Shown: one piece after another, positions 1 to 8,106 of the stretch
Layout of the letters: every line of letters starts with the position of its first letter
Position numbering within the stretch: position 1 is the first letter of the stretch
From: Blastococcus sp. MG754426
GTDB taxonomy: Bacteria > Actinomycetota > Actinomycetes > Mycobacteriales > Geodermatophilaceae
Assembly (NCBI RefSeq): GCF_021699055.1
Contig: NZ_SSXC01000036.1
Span: 1 to 38,969, forward strand
DNA: 38,969 nucleotides
Direction of reading: 5' to 3'
Made by a program: the position numbers and the translations under genes
Notes under the pieces: model-generated
Database searches by the model: none
What the model was told of the DNA's origin: nothing
What the model saw: the letters and a program-made list of their open reading frames with translations, nothing else

Positions 1-97
1 CAGTGCTGCGGTGGGTCCCCGGCCCACCCCGGAGGGCGGCTCGGCGGCGCCCGGCGGCCCTCCCCGGTGGGGAGCGGACGACCGTCCGGGCGCAGCC

Positions 98-111
98 ACG
101 GTAACCACCGT
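98..111. promoter_or_regulatory. Inverted repeat near left edge, possible regulator site
   Basis: ACGGT-AACC-ACCGT is a perfect 5-bp inverted repeat with a 4-bp spacer, in a gene-free stretch (1-160) left of the methyltransferase stop. The flanking GTAAC/GTTAT elements recall two-component response regulator sites in actinobacteria. On the minus strand it could lie upstream of a gene beyond the window edge. No regulator can be assigned. Confidence 0.25.
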
Positions 112-160
112 TATGCAGTCGTGACAATCCCCCGGCCGTCGCCGGTTCGTGAGGCGCAGC

Positions 161-835
161 TCACGGGAGGCGCCAGACGGTGGTCCGGCGGACCGGCACG
201 GGCGCGGTCGGCGCGGGTTCGGTGTCGGGGACGTCGTAGGTGGCGAGCGGCTCCAGCCGGTCCTCGGGCAGGTACACCCGGCCGGGGTCGCCGACGAGCA
301 CCTCGGCGCCGCGCGCCCGCGCCGCCGTCAGGAACGGCAGCACCCGGTCGGTCATCTCCCGGTCGTAGCAGACGTCACCGGCCAGGACGACGCCGACGTC
401 CGGCGGCTCCCCGCCGAGCACGTCGCCGACCGGGGTGATGCCGGTCGCGCCGTTCCGGGCGGCGTTGACGGTGATCGCGGTGAGCGCGTACGGGTCGACG
501 TCGCTGGCGAGCACCGCGCCCGCCCCCGCCAGGACGGCGGCGACGGCGACCAGCCCGCTACCGGCGCCCAGGTCCAGGACGGTGCGCCCGGCCACCAGCC
601 CCGGGTGGTCGAGCACGTACCGCGCCAGCGCCTGCCCACCCGGCCAGGCCGCGGCCCAGAACGGTGGGTCGGTGGACGCGCGCCCGTGCTCGCTCTCCAT
701 CGCCTCCCAGAGGGCGACGACGTCGGCCGCGACGAGGAGCTCGACCTCGGGCACCAGGTCCGGGCGCACCGGCCGGGTGTGGGCGCTGACGAACTCCGCG
801 GGGATGGGACGGTCCACCCCGGCAGTCAACCGCAC
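161..835 (-). CDS. Class I SAM-dependent methyltransferase (ETFB-lysine methyltransferase-like)
   Basis: This 224-residue cytosolic protein has a single Rossmann-type methyltransferase domain. Motif I is VLDLGAGSG (residues 86-94), the acidic strand-2 end is SDVDP (111-115), and post-motif II is VVLAGDVCYD (149-158). PFWAAAWPGG (58-67), just before the Rossmann core, resembles the METTL20/ETFB-lysine methyltransferase group. Bacterial relatives of that group modify electron-transfer flavoprotein beta, but the substrate here is inference. The start is GTG with a weak GGGG upstream. It lies 28 bp downstream of the GNAT gene and is probably cotranscribed with it. Confident for methyltransferase, not for target. 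Confidence 0.85.
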   Translation of the reverse strand: MRLTAGVDRPIPAEFVSAHTRPVRPDLVPEVELLVAADVVALWEAMESEHGRASTDPPFWAAAWPGGQALARYVLDHPGLVAGRTVLDLGAGSGLVAVAAVLAGAGAVLASDVDPYALTAITVNAARNGATGITPVGDVLGGEPPDVGVVLAGDVCYDREMTDRVLPFLTAARARGAEVLVGDPGRVYLPEDRLEPLATYDVPDTEPAPTAPVPVRRTTVWRLP

Positions 836-863
836 CGGACCCCGGGTACCGGGGCCGCCCGGC

Positions 864-1874
864 TCAGAGCCGGGCCGACCAGGAGGAGAGGACGCCGGCC
901 GGGCGGAAGCCGAGCTGCTCGTTCACCGCCACCATCGGGGTGTTGTCCTCGGCGTTGTAGGTGCTGACCCGGCGCACCTCGGGGAAGCCGGCGGCCAGCT
1001 CCCGCAGCACGGCGGCCTTCATCCGGGCACCGAGCCGGTGGCCTCGGTGCTCCCTCAGCACCAGCGTGCCGCCCTGGTGGGCGAGCACCGGCTGGGCGAG
1101 CGGGATCTGCAGGTCGGTGAAGCCGACCAGGCGCCCGCCGGCCACCGCCCCGGCGCTGAGCACCGTCCGGCCGCGGGCGAGGTGGGTCCCCTCGTGCTCG
1201 CGGATCCGGTCGCCGTCCCACTCCTCCTCCCCCACCGGCAGGTCGCCGTGCGGCGCGTCGGTGGTCATGCGCCGCTCCAGCAGGGCCCGGTCGGCCAGCA
1301 GCGGCTCGGGGGTGCGGTCCCGCCAGGTGACCAGCTCGTACCCGGCGCCGGCCGCGGCGGCCGCGTCCTCCAGCGCGGCCAGGCGGTCCTCGTCGACCGG
1401 CAGCGCCAGCTCCCGGCGGGTCTCCACCAAGTCGCAGCTCCAGCCGTGCCGCTCCGCGAAGGCCCGGCCCGGCGCCCCGGGGCCCGGTTCGTCCACCTCG
1501 CCGACGAGCAGGGTGCGGCCGAGCGCGGCGGCGAGCGCGCGGGCCTCGGCCAGCAGCGCGCTGCCCAGCCCGCGGCGCCGGGCGGCCGGGTGCACCGCCA
1601 GGTCGACCACGGCCAGCGACGGGTTGTCCTTGAGCGGGAGGACCAGCCGCAGCGCCCCGGCGACGGCGCCGTCCACCAGGACCGCCCGGTGGGTGCCGTC
1701 CCGCGAGCCGCCCGGGGCCAGGAGCTCGCGGCCGAGCGCGAGGTGCTCCTGCGCCGGGCGGGGCGGGTCGTCGGGCCGGGCGTCGCGGCCCGCGGCGGCC
1801 CACACCTCGCACCAGGAGGGGAAGAGGTCGTCGTCGGGCGCCAGCTCGACGATCCGGTGCGCGGGGTGGGTCAC
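864..1874 (-). CDS. Tandem GNAT-family N-acetyltransferase
   Basis: This 336-residue protein contains two acetyltransferase halves. The N-terminal half carries a complete motif A with an RRRGLGSALL acetyl-CoA loop (about residues 99-108). The C-terminal half has REHRGHRLGARM (about 262-273) followed by the motif-B-like YNAEDNTPM and VNEQLGF. The double arrangement resembles mycothiol synthase-type enzymes, but the acceptor cannot be read from sequence. The GTG start has TAGAAC exactly 7 nt upstream, compatible with a leaderless transcript. GGGAG is also present but only 2 nt away, so the initiation mode is uncertain. The gene lies 40 bp after the SDR stop in the same direction. Confidence 0.88.
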   Translation of the reverse strand: MTHPAHRIVELAPDDDLFPSWCEVWAAAGRDARPDDPPRPAQEHLALGRELLAPGGSRDGTHRAVLVDGAVAGALRLVLPLKDNPSLAVVDLAVHPAARRRGLGSALLAEARALAAALGRTLLVGEVDEPGPGAPGRAFAERHGWSCDLVETRRELALPVDEDRLAALEDAAAAAGAGYELVTWRDRTPEPLLADRALLERRMTTDAPHGDLPVGEEEWDGDRIREHEGTHLARGRTVLSAGAVAGGRLVGFTDLQIPLAQPVLAHQGGTLVLREHRGHRLGARMKAAVLRELAAGFPEVRRVSTYNAEDNTPMVAVNEQLGFRPAGVLSSWSARL

Positions 1875-1914
1875 GGCTCCCGTTCTACCGGGCGCGGCAA
1901 CCGCTTTTCGGGTC

Positions 1915-2745
1915 TCAGCGCGCCGGCGCCGCCCGCCGGGCCATCAGCCGCCAGTAGCTGCCGGGCAGCAGCCGGACGAGCGCGTCGGGGACCTTCGCGG
2001 TCCAGCCGATGAGCAGCCGCGGCCGGCGCCGCTCGACCGCCGCGACGATCCGCGCGGCGGCGACCTCCGGCGGGATGCGCAGCAGCTTGCTGAACTGCCT
2101 GCGCCCCTCCTCGTACTCGGCCGGCGACACCCCCGCGCCGGTCCGGGCGCTCTCGGCGATCCGGGTGCGGATCCCGCCGGGGTGGACCACCGTGACGCCG
2201 ATGCCGTCGTCGGCCAGCTCGTGGCGGAGGGCCTCGCTGAACCCCCGGACGGCGAACTTGCTCGTCGCGTAGGCGACCTGCCCGGCGGGGGCGAAGATGC
2301 CGAAGACGCTGGACACGTTCACCACGTGCGCGCCGGGGTGCGCCTTCAGCACCGGCAGCAGGGCGTGGGTGAGGCGGACGACGGCGCGCAGGTTGACCGC
2401 GAGCACCCACTCGACGTCGTCCAGGCCCACCTGCTCGAAGCGCCCGCCCAGCGCGACGCCGGCGTTGTTGACCAGCAGCGTGGTCTCCGGGTGCTCGGCG
2501 ACGAGGGTCCCGGCCACCCGGGCGGTCGCCTCGTCGTCGGCGAGGTCGACCACGTGCGTCGCGACCCGGAGATCAGGGTGCCCGGCGCGGATCCGGTCGG
2601 CCACCGCCGCCAGCCGGCCGGCGTCCCGGTCCAGCAGCACCAGGTGGCTGCCGCGGCCGGCCAGCTGCGCGGCCAGCGCCTCGCCGATCCCGCTGGCCGC
2701 CCCGGTGACGACCGCCGTCCCGCCGGCGAACGCGTAGGGGCCCAT
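1915..2745 (-). CDS. Short-chain dehydrogenase/reductase (SDR)
   Basis: A 276-residue classical SDR. It has the TGAASGIG nucleotide loop (14-21), NNAG (93-96), Asn118, the catalytic Ser of VSS (about 145), and Tyr159/Lys163 in YATSK. The C-terminal tail has a hydrophobic, Arg-rich end typical of lipid-active SDRs. The ATG shares its A with the stop of ethA (TGATG), so translation is almost certainly coupled to the monooxygenase. This suggests a linked substrate, for example an alcohol-ketone pair whose ketone is the monooxygenase substrate. That functional link is inference. Confidence 0.93.
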   Translation of the reverse strand: MGPYAFAGGTAVVTGAASGIGEALAAQLAGRGSHLVLLDRDAGRLAAVADRIRAGHPDLRVATHVVDLADDEATARVAGTLVAEHPETTLLVNNAGVALGGRFEQVGLDDVEWVLAVNLRAVVRLTHALLPVLKAHPGAHVVNVSSVFGIFAPAGQVAYATSKFAVRGFSEALRHELADDGIGVTVVHPGGIRTRIAESARTGAGVSPAEYEEGRRQFSKLLRIPPEVAAARIVAAVERRRPRLLIGWTAKVPDALVRLLPGSYWRLMARRAAPAR

Positions 2746-4226
2746 CAGGCCACGACCTGGCCGGCGGCGGCCGGCACGCGCGGCTGGAAGGTCATGCCCT
2801 CGTCCTCCAGGGGCCCGCGCCGCATCATGGCGACGTCCCGCAGGTAGTTCTGGTGCAGCCGCCAGGGCGCGCGCCGCCCCTGCTGCGGCAGGCCGGCGAG
2901 GCCACGCCGCACGTAGCCGGCGGCGAGGTCAAGGAACGGCGCGCCGCCACCCTCGGGCGGGGCGACCGGGGTCGCCGACGCGTAGCCGTGCGCGTCCAGG
3001 TGGTCCAGCAGGCGGCAGACGTAGCGGTTGACCAGGTCGGCCTTGAGCGTCCACGAGGCGTTGGTGTAGCCGATCACCATGGCGAAGTTGGGTACGCCGG
3101 AGAGCATCATCCCCTTGTAGGAGACCCGCTCGGGCAGCTCGACCGGCTCCCCGTCGACGACGATCCGCATCCCGCCGACCGGCAGCAGGTTCAGCCCGGT
3201 GGCGGTGACGACGACGTCGGCGGGGAGCCGCTCCCCCGAGGCCAGCTCGATCCCGTCCTCGGTGAAGCTGGCGATCCGGTCGGTGACGATCGACGCGGTG
3301 CCCCGGCGCAGCGCGCGGAACAGGTCGCCGTCGGGCACCAGGCACAGCCGCTGGTCCCACGGGTCGTAGGGCGGGTTGAAGTGCGTGTCGACGTCGAAGC
3401 CCGGCAGCTGCTTCTGCGTCAGGCGGCGCAGCAGGGAGCGCACCAGCGCCGGGCGCCGCCGGCTGAGCTGGTACAGGGCGGTGCTGGTGAGCACGTTCTT
3501 CCACCGCACCACCGAGTAGGCCGTCCGCTCCGGCAGCCGGGCACGGAGCTTCTGCGCCAGCGCGTCGCGGCCGGGCAGCGACATCACGTAGCTGGGGGTG
3601 CGCTGCAGCATGGTCACGTGCGCGGCCTGCTCGGCCAGGTTGGGGACCAGGGTCACCGCGGTGGCCCCGCTGCCGATGACGACGACCCGCTTGCCGGTCA
3701 GGTCGAGGTCCTCGGGCCAGTGCTGCGGGTGGACCAGCTGCCCGCCGAAGCGCTCCTCCCCCGGGAACTCCGGGCGGAAGCCCTGGTCGTAGCGGTAGTA
3801 ACCCGAGCAGACCTGCAGCCAGGAGCAGCTGAGGGTCACCGTCCCGCCGGTGTCGCTCCGCTCCGCGGTGACCGTCCAGCGGGCCTCCGCGCTGGACCAC
3901 TCCGCCCGCACGACGCGGTGGTGGTAGCGGATCCGCTCGGTGACGCCGTGCTCCCGGGCCGTCTCCTCGAGGTACCGGCGGATGGCGGGGCCGTCGGCGA
4001 TCGACTCGGGCTCCTGCCACGGGCGGAAGGAGTAGCCGAGGGTGAACATGTCCGAGTCCGAGCGGATGCCCGGGTAGCGGAACAGGTCCCAGGTCCCGCC
4101 GAGCGCGGCCCGCGACTCGAGCAGGGCGTAGCTCGTGCCGGGCCGGTCGCGCTCCAGGTGGCAGGCGGCGCCGATGCCGGAGAGGCCGGCGCCGACGATC
4201 AGGACGTCCAGGTGCTCGGTGGTCAT
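2745..4226 (-). CDS. ethA: EthA-type FAD-dependent Baeyer-Villiger monooxygenase
   Basis: This 493-residue flavoprotein aligns end to end, by recall, with M. tuberculosis EthA (489 aa). The FAD loop is GAGLSG (12-17). The Baeyer-Villiger fingerprint FxGxxxHxxxWP is complete (Phe160, Gly162, His166, Trp170, Pro171). The NADPH loop is GSGATA (185-190). Other shared blocks include GGTWDLFRYPGIRSDSDM and WDQRLCLVP. The family inserts oxygen into ketones and activates thioamide prodrugs such as ethionamide. GGGGAG lies 6 nt before the ATG. The gene diverges from ethR and is followed by an SDR with a one-base overlap. Confidence 0.96.
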   Translation of the reverse strand: MTTEHLDVLIVGAGLSGIGAACHLERDRPGTSYALLESRAALGGTWDLFRYPGIRSDSDMFTLGYSFRPWQEPESIADGPAIRRYLEETAREHGVTERIRYHHRVVRAEWSSAEARWTVTAERSDTGGTVTLSCSWLQVCSGYYRYDQGFRPEFPGEERFGGQLVHPQHWPEDLDLTGKRVVVIGSGATAVTLVPNLAEQAAHVTMLQRTPSYVMSLPGRDALAQKLRARLPERTAYSVVRWKNVLTSTALYQLSRRRPALVRSLLRRLTQKQLPGFDVDTHFNPPYDPWDQRLCLVPDGDLFRALRRGTASIVTDRIASFTEDGIELASGERLPADVVVTATGLNLLPVGGMRIVVDGEPVELPERVSYKGMMLSGVPNFAMVIGYTNASWTLKADLVNRYVCRLLDHLDAHGYASATPVAPPEGGGAPFLDLAAGYVRRGLAGLPQQGRRAPWRLHQNYLRDVAMMRRGPLEDEGMTFQPRVPAAAGQVVA

Positions 4227-4279
4227 CTCGCACTCCCCGGTCCGCGCCGCCGGCCGGGCGGCCGCGGGCTGGCCCCGAC

Positions 4280-4307
4280 GCTATCGACGCCGTGTCGAGC
4301 ACGTCAA
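4280..4307 (-). promoter_or_regulatory. Predicted ethA promoter
   Basis: On the minus strand, TTGACG (complement of 4302-4307) is followed after 16 bp by GATAGC (complement of 4280-4285), upstream of ethA. The -35 lies inside the right-hand operator palindrome and the spacer covers the left-hand one, so a bound repressor would block RNA polymerase. Confidence 0.5.
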
Positions 4308-4318
4308 CACGGTGTCGA
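4284..4318. promoter_or_regulatory. Two tandem EthR-type operator palindromes
   Basis: Two 15-bp quasi-palindromes, TCGACGCCGTGTCGA (4284-4298) and TCAACACGGTGTCGA (4304-4318), each have one mismatched pair. Their centres are 20 bp apart, about two helical turns, so dimers would bind the same face. M. tuberculosis EthR binds cooperatively to a long operator built of similar TGTCGA/GTTGAC elements. Here the sites overlap both divergent promoters. Confidence 0.72.
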
Positions 4319-4342
4319 CACAGGGGCTGCCGCGGCTATCCT
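4315..4342 (+). promoter_or_regulatory. Predicted leaderless ethR promoter
   Basis: TCGACA (4315-4320) is followed after 16 bp by TATCCT (4337-4342). Seven bases then separate the -10 from the GTG start at 4350, so the first transcribed base is probably the start codon. The -35 overlaps the right operator palindrome, which predicts autorepression. Confidence 0.55.
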
Positions 4343-4349
4343 CCGTCCC

Positions 4350-5003
4350 GTGCCGACTGCCGCGACCGATCCGCCCGTCGCCGGTCGCGGCCGGCGGGCG
4401 CCGCGGCCCTCCGGGGACGACCGCGAGCTGGCGATCCTCGCCACGGCCGAGCGGCTGCTCGCCGACCGGCCGCTGGCCGCCATCTCGGTGGACGACCTCG
4501 CGCGCGGCGCCGGCATCTCCCGGCCGACGTTCTACTTCTACTTCTCCTCGAAGGACGCCGTCCTGCTCGCCCTGCTCGACCGGGTGGTCGCCGAGGCCGA
4601 CACGGCGATGCGCCAGGTGTTCGACACCCCGGCGACCAGTGCCCGGGACGGCTGGGCGCGGGCGATCGGTGCGTACTACGAGACCTTCCGCGCGCACCGG
4701 GCGCTCACGGTCGCCTGGGCGCAGGCCCGCTCCACCAGCGACGAGGTGCGTGAGCTCTGGTCGTCGGTCGTCGAGCGCTGGGTGCAGCGGTCGGCCGCCG
4801 CCATCGACGCCGAGCGGTCGCGCGGCGCCGCACCGCCCGGCACCGCCGCGCGCGACCTCGCGGTCGCCCTCACCTCGATGAACGAGCGGGTGCTGTACGC
4901 GACCTTCAGCGGGGACGGGCCCGCCGTCGCCGAGCAGGACGTGGTCGAGGTCCTGCTCGGCATCTGGCTGGCGGCGGTCTACGGCACACCGGCACCGGGC
5001 TGA
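4350..5003 (+). CDS. ethR: EthR-type TetR-family repressor
   Basis: A 217-residue regulator matching M. tuberculosis EthR (216 aa) by recall along its length. The N-terminal block contains RPSGDDRELAILATAE (19-34). The helix-turn-helix contains ISVDDLARGAGISRPTFYFY (45-64). The ligand domain retains AAIDAERSRGAAP and MNER. I chose the GTG at 4350 because it sits 7 nt after a TATCCT -10 element and upstream sequence is non-coding. It diverges from ethA across two operator-like palindromes, so it probably represses ethA and itself, with release by a lipophilic ligand. Confidence 0.95.
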   Translation: MPTAATDPPVAGRGRRAPRPSGDDRELAILATAERLLADRPLAAISVDDLARGAGISRPTFYFYFSSKDAVLLALLDRVVAEADTAMRQVFDTPATSARDGWARAIGAYYETFRAHRALTVAWAQARSTSDEVRELWSSVVERWVQRSAAAIDAERSRGAAPPGTAARDLAVALTSMNERVLYATFSGDGPAVAEQDVVEVLLGIWLAAVYGTPAPG

Positions 5004-5137
5004 GCCGGCGCGCGGGCAGCAGCCGGTCCGCCCGGTCCCGGGAGGCGCCGGATCGGGGAGCCGGCGGCCTCTGGGTACCCGATGGGCCGCACGTCGCCGT
5101 CCGACCCGGCCCGCCCTGGGCCGGCTCGCTCCGCGGG

Positions 5138-5166
5138 GCGCGGGCGGCCTGCCCGACCGCCCGCGC
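5138..5166. terminator. Hairpin between convergent ethR and usp
   Basis: A perfect 10-bp stem (GCGCGGGCGG / CCGCCCGCGC) with a 9-nt loop lies between two genes that read towards each other. There is no U-tract, as is usual in this GC range. It could serve both strands. Confidence 0.6.
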
Positions 5167-5178
5167 ACCCTGCGGACG

Positions 5179-5688
5179 TCACTCCCCGACGACGGCGCCC
5201 GCCTCCTCGGCGGTGAAGTCCCGCCCCCGGGCGCCGGTGCGCACGACGGTGACCGGGCAGGGGGCGTGGTGCACCAGCTGGTCGCTCACGGAGCCCAGCA
5301 GCAGGCCGGCGAAGCCGCCGCGCCCGCGCGCCCCGACGACGAGCATGCTGGCCTGCTCCGCGGCGGCGAGCATGCCGGCCACGGGGGCGCGGTGGACGAC
5401 GTGCGTGGTGACCCGGCAGGCGGGGTCCAGCCCGGCCGCGGCCACGTGGGCGGCGAGCTCGTCGCGCACGGCCTGCTCCCAGTCGGCCAGCGGCGGCACG
5501 TAGCCGGGCTCCCAGCTGGCCGGCTGCGGCGCGGAGGTCATCGACCAGGCGCGCACCACGTGCAGCTCCACATCGGCGCGGCGGGCGAGCCGGCCGGCCC
5601 ACTGGAGCGCCTCCTGCGCGCACTTGGAGCCGTCGTGACCCACGACGATGCCGCCCTCGACCCGAACGACCTCACGGACCTCGCTCAT
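5179..5688 (-). CDS. Universal stress protein (UspA family)
   Basis: A 169-residue single-domain USP. It begins with the strand IVVGHDGS (14-21) and ends with the ATP-binding signature G-2x-G-9x-G-S (Gly119, Gly122, Gly132, Ser133), followed by CPVTVVR. The intact signature indicates the ATP-binding subclass. Members are cytosolic dimers induced by stress, hypoxia or stasis in actinobacteria. The gene starts at ATG 5688 with a GAGGTC-type RBS. It is monocistronic here, convergent with ethR and followed by a hairpin. Confidence 0.93.
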   Translation of the reverse strand: MSEVREVVRVEGGIVVGHDGSKCAQEALQWAGRLARRADVELHVVRAWSMTSAPQPASWEPGYVPPLADWEQAVRDELAAHVAAAGLDPACRVTTHVVHRAPVAGMLAAAEQASMLVVGARGRGGFAGLLLGSVSDQLVHHAPCPVTVVRTGARGRDFTAEEAGAVVGE

Positions 5689-5786
5689 CGCTGACCTCCT
5701 CGTTCCCGCCCCCCGGCGCGTCCACCGACCCGGTCAGCCTCTCATCACCGGTGGCCGCGCACGTCACCGGCGCCTGCGCCACGCCG

Positions 5787-6707
5787 TCAGCCGACGGGCT
5801 CCGGGCGGCTGCCCAGCAGCGCCAGCTCCTCGGCCGGCGGGACGCCGACGGCCTGGAGCGCCGCGCCGATCCGGTCGGTGAGGCAGCGCAGCGACTCCCG
5901 GGCCTGGTCGCGCTGCCGGCACAGGTCCTCGACCTCCGCCCGGACGGTGGCCAGGTGGGCGCGGGCGGCATCGTCGGCGGCAACCCGCTCGCGTTGTGCC
6001 TGGTCCGCGGCCCGGTCCCGCTCGGCGGCGGCCTCGGCGGCCAACCGGTCCCGCTCGGCGGCGGCCTCGGCGGCCAGCCGGTCCCGATCCGCCGCGGCCT
6101 CGGCGGCCAGCCGGTCCCGCTCGGCCGCGGCGGAGCGCAGCAGCTCCGCCGCCTCTGCCTGCGCCTGCTCGAGCGCGGCGGCGCCCTCGGCGCGGTCCCG
6201 CTGCGCGTTGACCCGCAGCTGGTCGGCGACGTCGATCGCCAGCTCCTTGATCTCGTGCGCCTTGCGCAGCCGGGCGTCGGCCTCCAGGCGCGCGTCGGCG
6301 CGCAGCTGCGCGGCCTCGGCCTCGGCGGCATCCAGCACCTGGGCGGCCTGGTCCTCGGCCAGTCGCAGCACCTCCGCGACCCGGGCACTCACCGCCGGGC
6401 GCTCGCGGCCGGCCGGCTGCTCGGCCAGGAGCCGGCGGGAGATCTCCAGCTCGGTGCCGCAGGCGACCACGCGGTCGAGCAGGTGCTCCCGCTCGCGCTG
6501 GGCGGCGGCCAGCTCGTTCTCGGCCCAGGCGACGTAGTTGTCGACCTGCACCCGGTCGTAGCCGCGCACCGATCCGCGGAACGACGGCCCGTGGCCCAGC
6601 AGCACCTCCAGGCCGCCGGACGGCCGCGGGGTGGGGGCGGCGGCCCCGTCCGGCGGCACCTCCTCGTCCTGGACACGGTTGGCGACGAACTCGACACGCC
6701 GGAGCAT
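5787..6707 (-). CDS. DivIVA-like coiled-coil protein with 11-residue tandem repeats
   Basis: A 306-residue soluble protein. After a Pro-rich N-terminus, FRGSVRGYDRVQVDNYV (43-59) matches the N-terminal membrane-curvature/polar-targeting motif of the DivIVA/Wag31 family. The rest is nearly continuous coiled coil, including four in-register units of the AAAERDRLAAE type (about 193-236). Unlike Wag31, the DivIVA motif is not at the extreme N-terminus. A role in polar growth, septation or cytoskeletal scaffolding is inference. I prefer ATG 6707 over an upstream GTG at 6773 because AGGGGGG precedes it at good spacing. Confidence 0.82.
   Translation of the reverse strand: MLRRVEFVANRVQDEEVPPDGAAAPTPRPSGGLEVLLGHGPSFRGSVRGYDRVQVDNYVAWAENELAAAQREREHLLDRVVACGTELEISRRLLAEQPAGRERPAVSARVAEVLRLAEDQAAQVLDAAEAEAAQLRADARLEADARLRKAHEIKELAIDVADQLRVNAQRDRAEGAAALEQAQAEAAELLRSAAAERDRLAAEAAADRDRLAAEAAAERDRLAAEAAAERDRAADQAQRERVAADDAARAHLATVRAEVEDLCRQRDQARESLRCLTDRIGAALQAVGVPPAEELALLGSRPEPVG
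6000..6131 (-). repeat. 33-bp tandem repeat inside the DivIVA-like gene
   Basis: Four consecutive 33-bp units encode AAAERDRLAAE-type 11-mers, and the third and fourth are nearly identical in DNA. Eleven residues is a hendecad, a known coiled-coil period. The DNA-level similarity implies recent duplication or gene conversion, so copy number may vary between strains. Confidence 0.8.
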
Positions 6708-6957
6708 CCGGATGGCCCCCCTGGGAAGTAGGTGGAGCGAATCTCCCAGAGCGCTCCCGGACGCGCGCCTCACCGTGACGGCTCCGTGACCCGTGTCGGA
6801 GCAGCTCCGGGGGTGCCACGGCAGCGCGTGCCGGGCCGGTCACGGACCGCTGCGCCCCCGCCCCTGCACCCCCGTCCGGGCGAGCGGGCATAGCCACGGG
6901 CGTCCACGCGTTGACCCGGCTGAGATGATTGCACTCTCAACCAGTTTGGAGCTCGAG

Positions 6958-8106
6958 ATGCAGTTCGGCGTCTTCACCGTCAGCGACATCACCACCGACC
7001 CCACCACCGGCCGGACCCCCACCGAGGCCGAGCGGCTCAAGGCCGTGCTGGCGATCGCGCAGAAGGCCGAGGAGGTGGGGCTGGACGTCTTCGCGCTGGG
7101 CGAGCACCACAACCCGCCGTTCTTTTCCTCCTCGCCCACCACCACGCTGGCCTGGATCGCGGCGCGGACCACGACGCTCCAGCTGTCGACCTCGACGACG
7201 CTGATCACCACCAACGACCCGGTGAAGATCGCCGAGGACTACGCGATGCTGCAGCACCTCGCCGAGGGCCGCGTCGACCTGATGATGGGCCGCGGCAACA
7301 CCGGCCCGGTCTACCCGTGGTTCGGGCAGGACATCCGGAACGGCATCGAGCTGGCCGTGGAGAACTACGCACTGCTGCGCCGCCTGTGGACCGAGGACGT
7401 CGTCGACTGGTCCGGCCGGTTCCGCACCCCGCTGCAGGGTTTCACCTCGACGCCCCGCCCGCTGGACGGCGTGCCGCCCTTCGTCTGGCACGGCTCGATC
7501 CGCTCCCCGCAGATCGCCGAGCAGGCCGCCTACTACGGCGACGGCTTCTTCCACAACCACATCTTCTGGCCCAAGGAGCACACCCAGCGGATGGTGGAGT
7601 TCTACCGCCGCCGGTACGAGCACTACGGCCACGGCGCCGCCGACCAGGCGATCGTCGGCCTCGGCGGGCAGGTGTTCATGCGGAGGAACAGCCAGGACGC
7701 CGTCGCCGAGTTCCGGCCGTACTTCGACAACGCGCCGGTCTACGGCCACGGTCCCTCCCTGGAGGACTTCAGCCGGGAGACCCCGCTGACCGTCGGCAGC
7801 CCGCAGCAGGTGATCGAGCGGACGCTGGGCTTCCGCGACTACGTCGGCGACTACCAGCGGCAGCTGTTCCTCATCGACCACGCCGGCCTGCCGCTGAAGA
7901 CCGTCCTCGAGCAGCTGGACATCCTCGGCGAGGAGGTCGTGCCGGTGCTGCGCCGGGAGTTCGCCGCGCTGAAGCCCGCCCACGTGCCCGACGCGCCCAC
8001 CCACGCCGCCCGCGTCGCCGCGGCGGGCGGGAAGACCGACGCCACCGTGCACGCCCCGGCCGACGACGTGACCGGCCAGGTGCGCGACGAGGTGGAGGTC
8101 CGATGA
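6958..8106 (+). CDS. LLM-class flavin-dependent oxidoreductase (CE1758-like)
   Basis: A 382-residue luciferase-like monooxygenase. It has the conserved start MQFGVFTVSDIT, GLDVFALGEHHNPPF (41-55), a TTTLAWIA segment (61-68), and AEDYAMLQHLAEGRVDLMMGRGN (about 92-114), all typical of the bacterial luciferase-like TIM barrel. I chose ATG 6958 because GGAG sits 7 nt upstream and similarity begins there. The stop overlaps the next gene by 4 bp (ATGA). Pairing with an FMN reductase is typical of the CE1758/CE1759 duo: the partner supplies reduced flavin. The substrate is unknown. Confidence 0.93.
   Translation: MQFGVFTVSDITTDPTTGRTPTEAERLKAVLAIAQKAEEVGLDVFALGEHHNPPFFSSSPTTTLAWIAARTTTLQLSTSTTLITTNDPVKIAEDYAMLQHLAEGRVDLMMGRGNTGPVYPWFGQDIRNGIELAVENYALLRRLWTEDVVDWSGRFRTPLQGFTSTPRPLDGVPPFVWHGSIRSPQIAEQAAYYGDGFFHNHIFWPKEHTQRMVEFYRRRYEHYGHGAADQAIVGLGGQVFMRRNSQDAVAEFRPYFDNAPVYGHGPSLEDFSRETPLTVGSPQQVIERTLGFRDYVGDYQRQLFLIDHAGLPLKTVLEQLDILGEEVVPVLRREFAALKPAHVPDAPTHAARVAAAGGKTDATVHAPADDVTGQVRDEVEVR

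Noticed and set aside
2853..4349. An apparent long N-terminal extension of ethR
   Set aside because: It overlaps ethA antisense and has the same low-complexity composition. The real start follows a -10 element at 4350.
6921..6957. CIRCE/HrcA-like element before the LLM gene
   Set aside because: TTGCACTC is present but the second arm is missing, so it is not an HrcA site.
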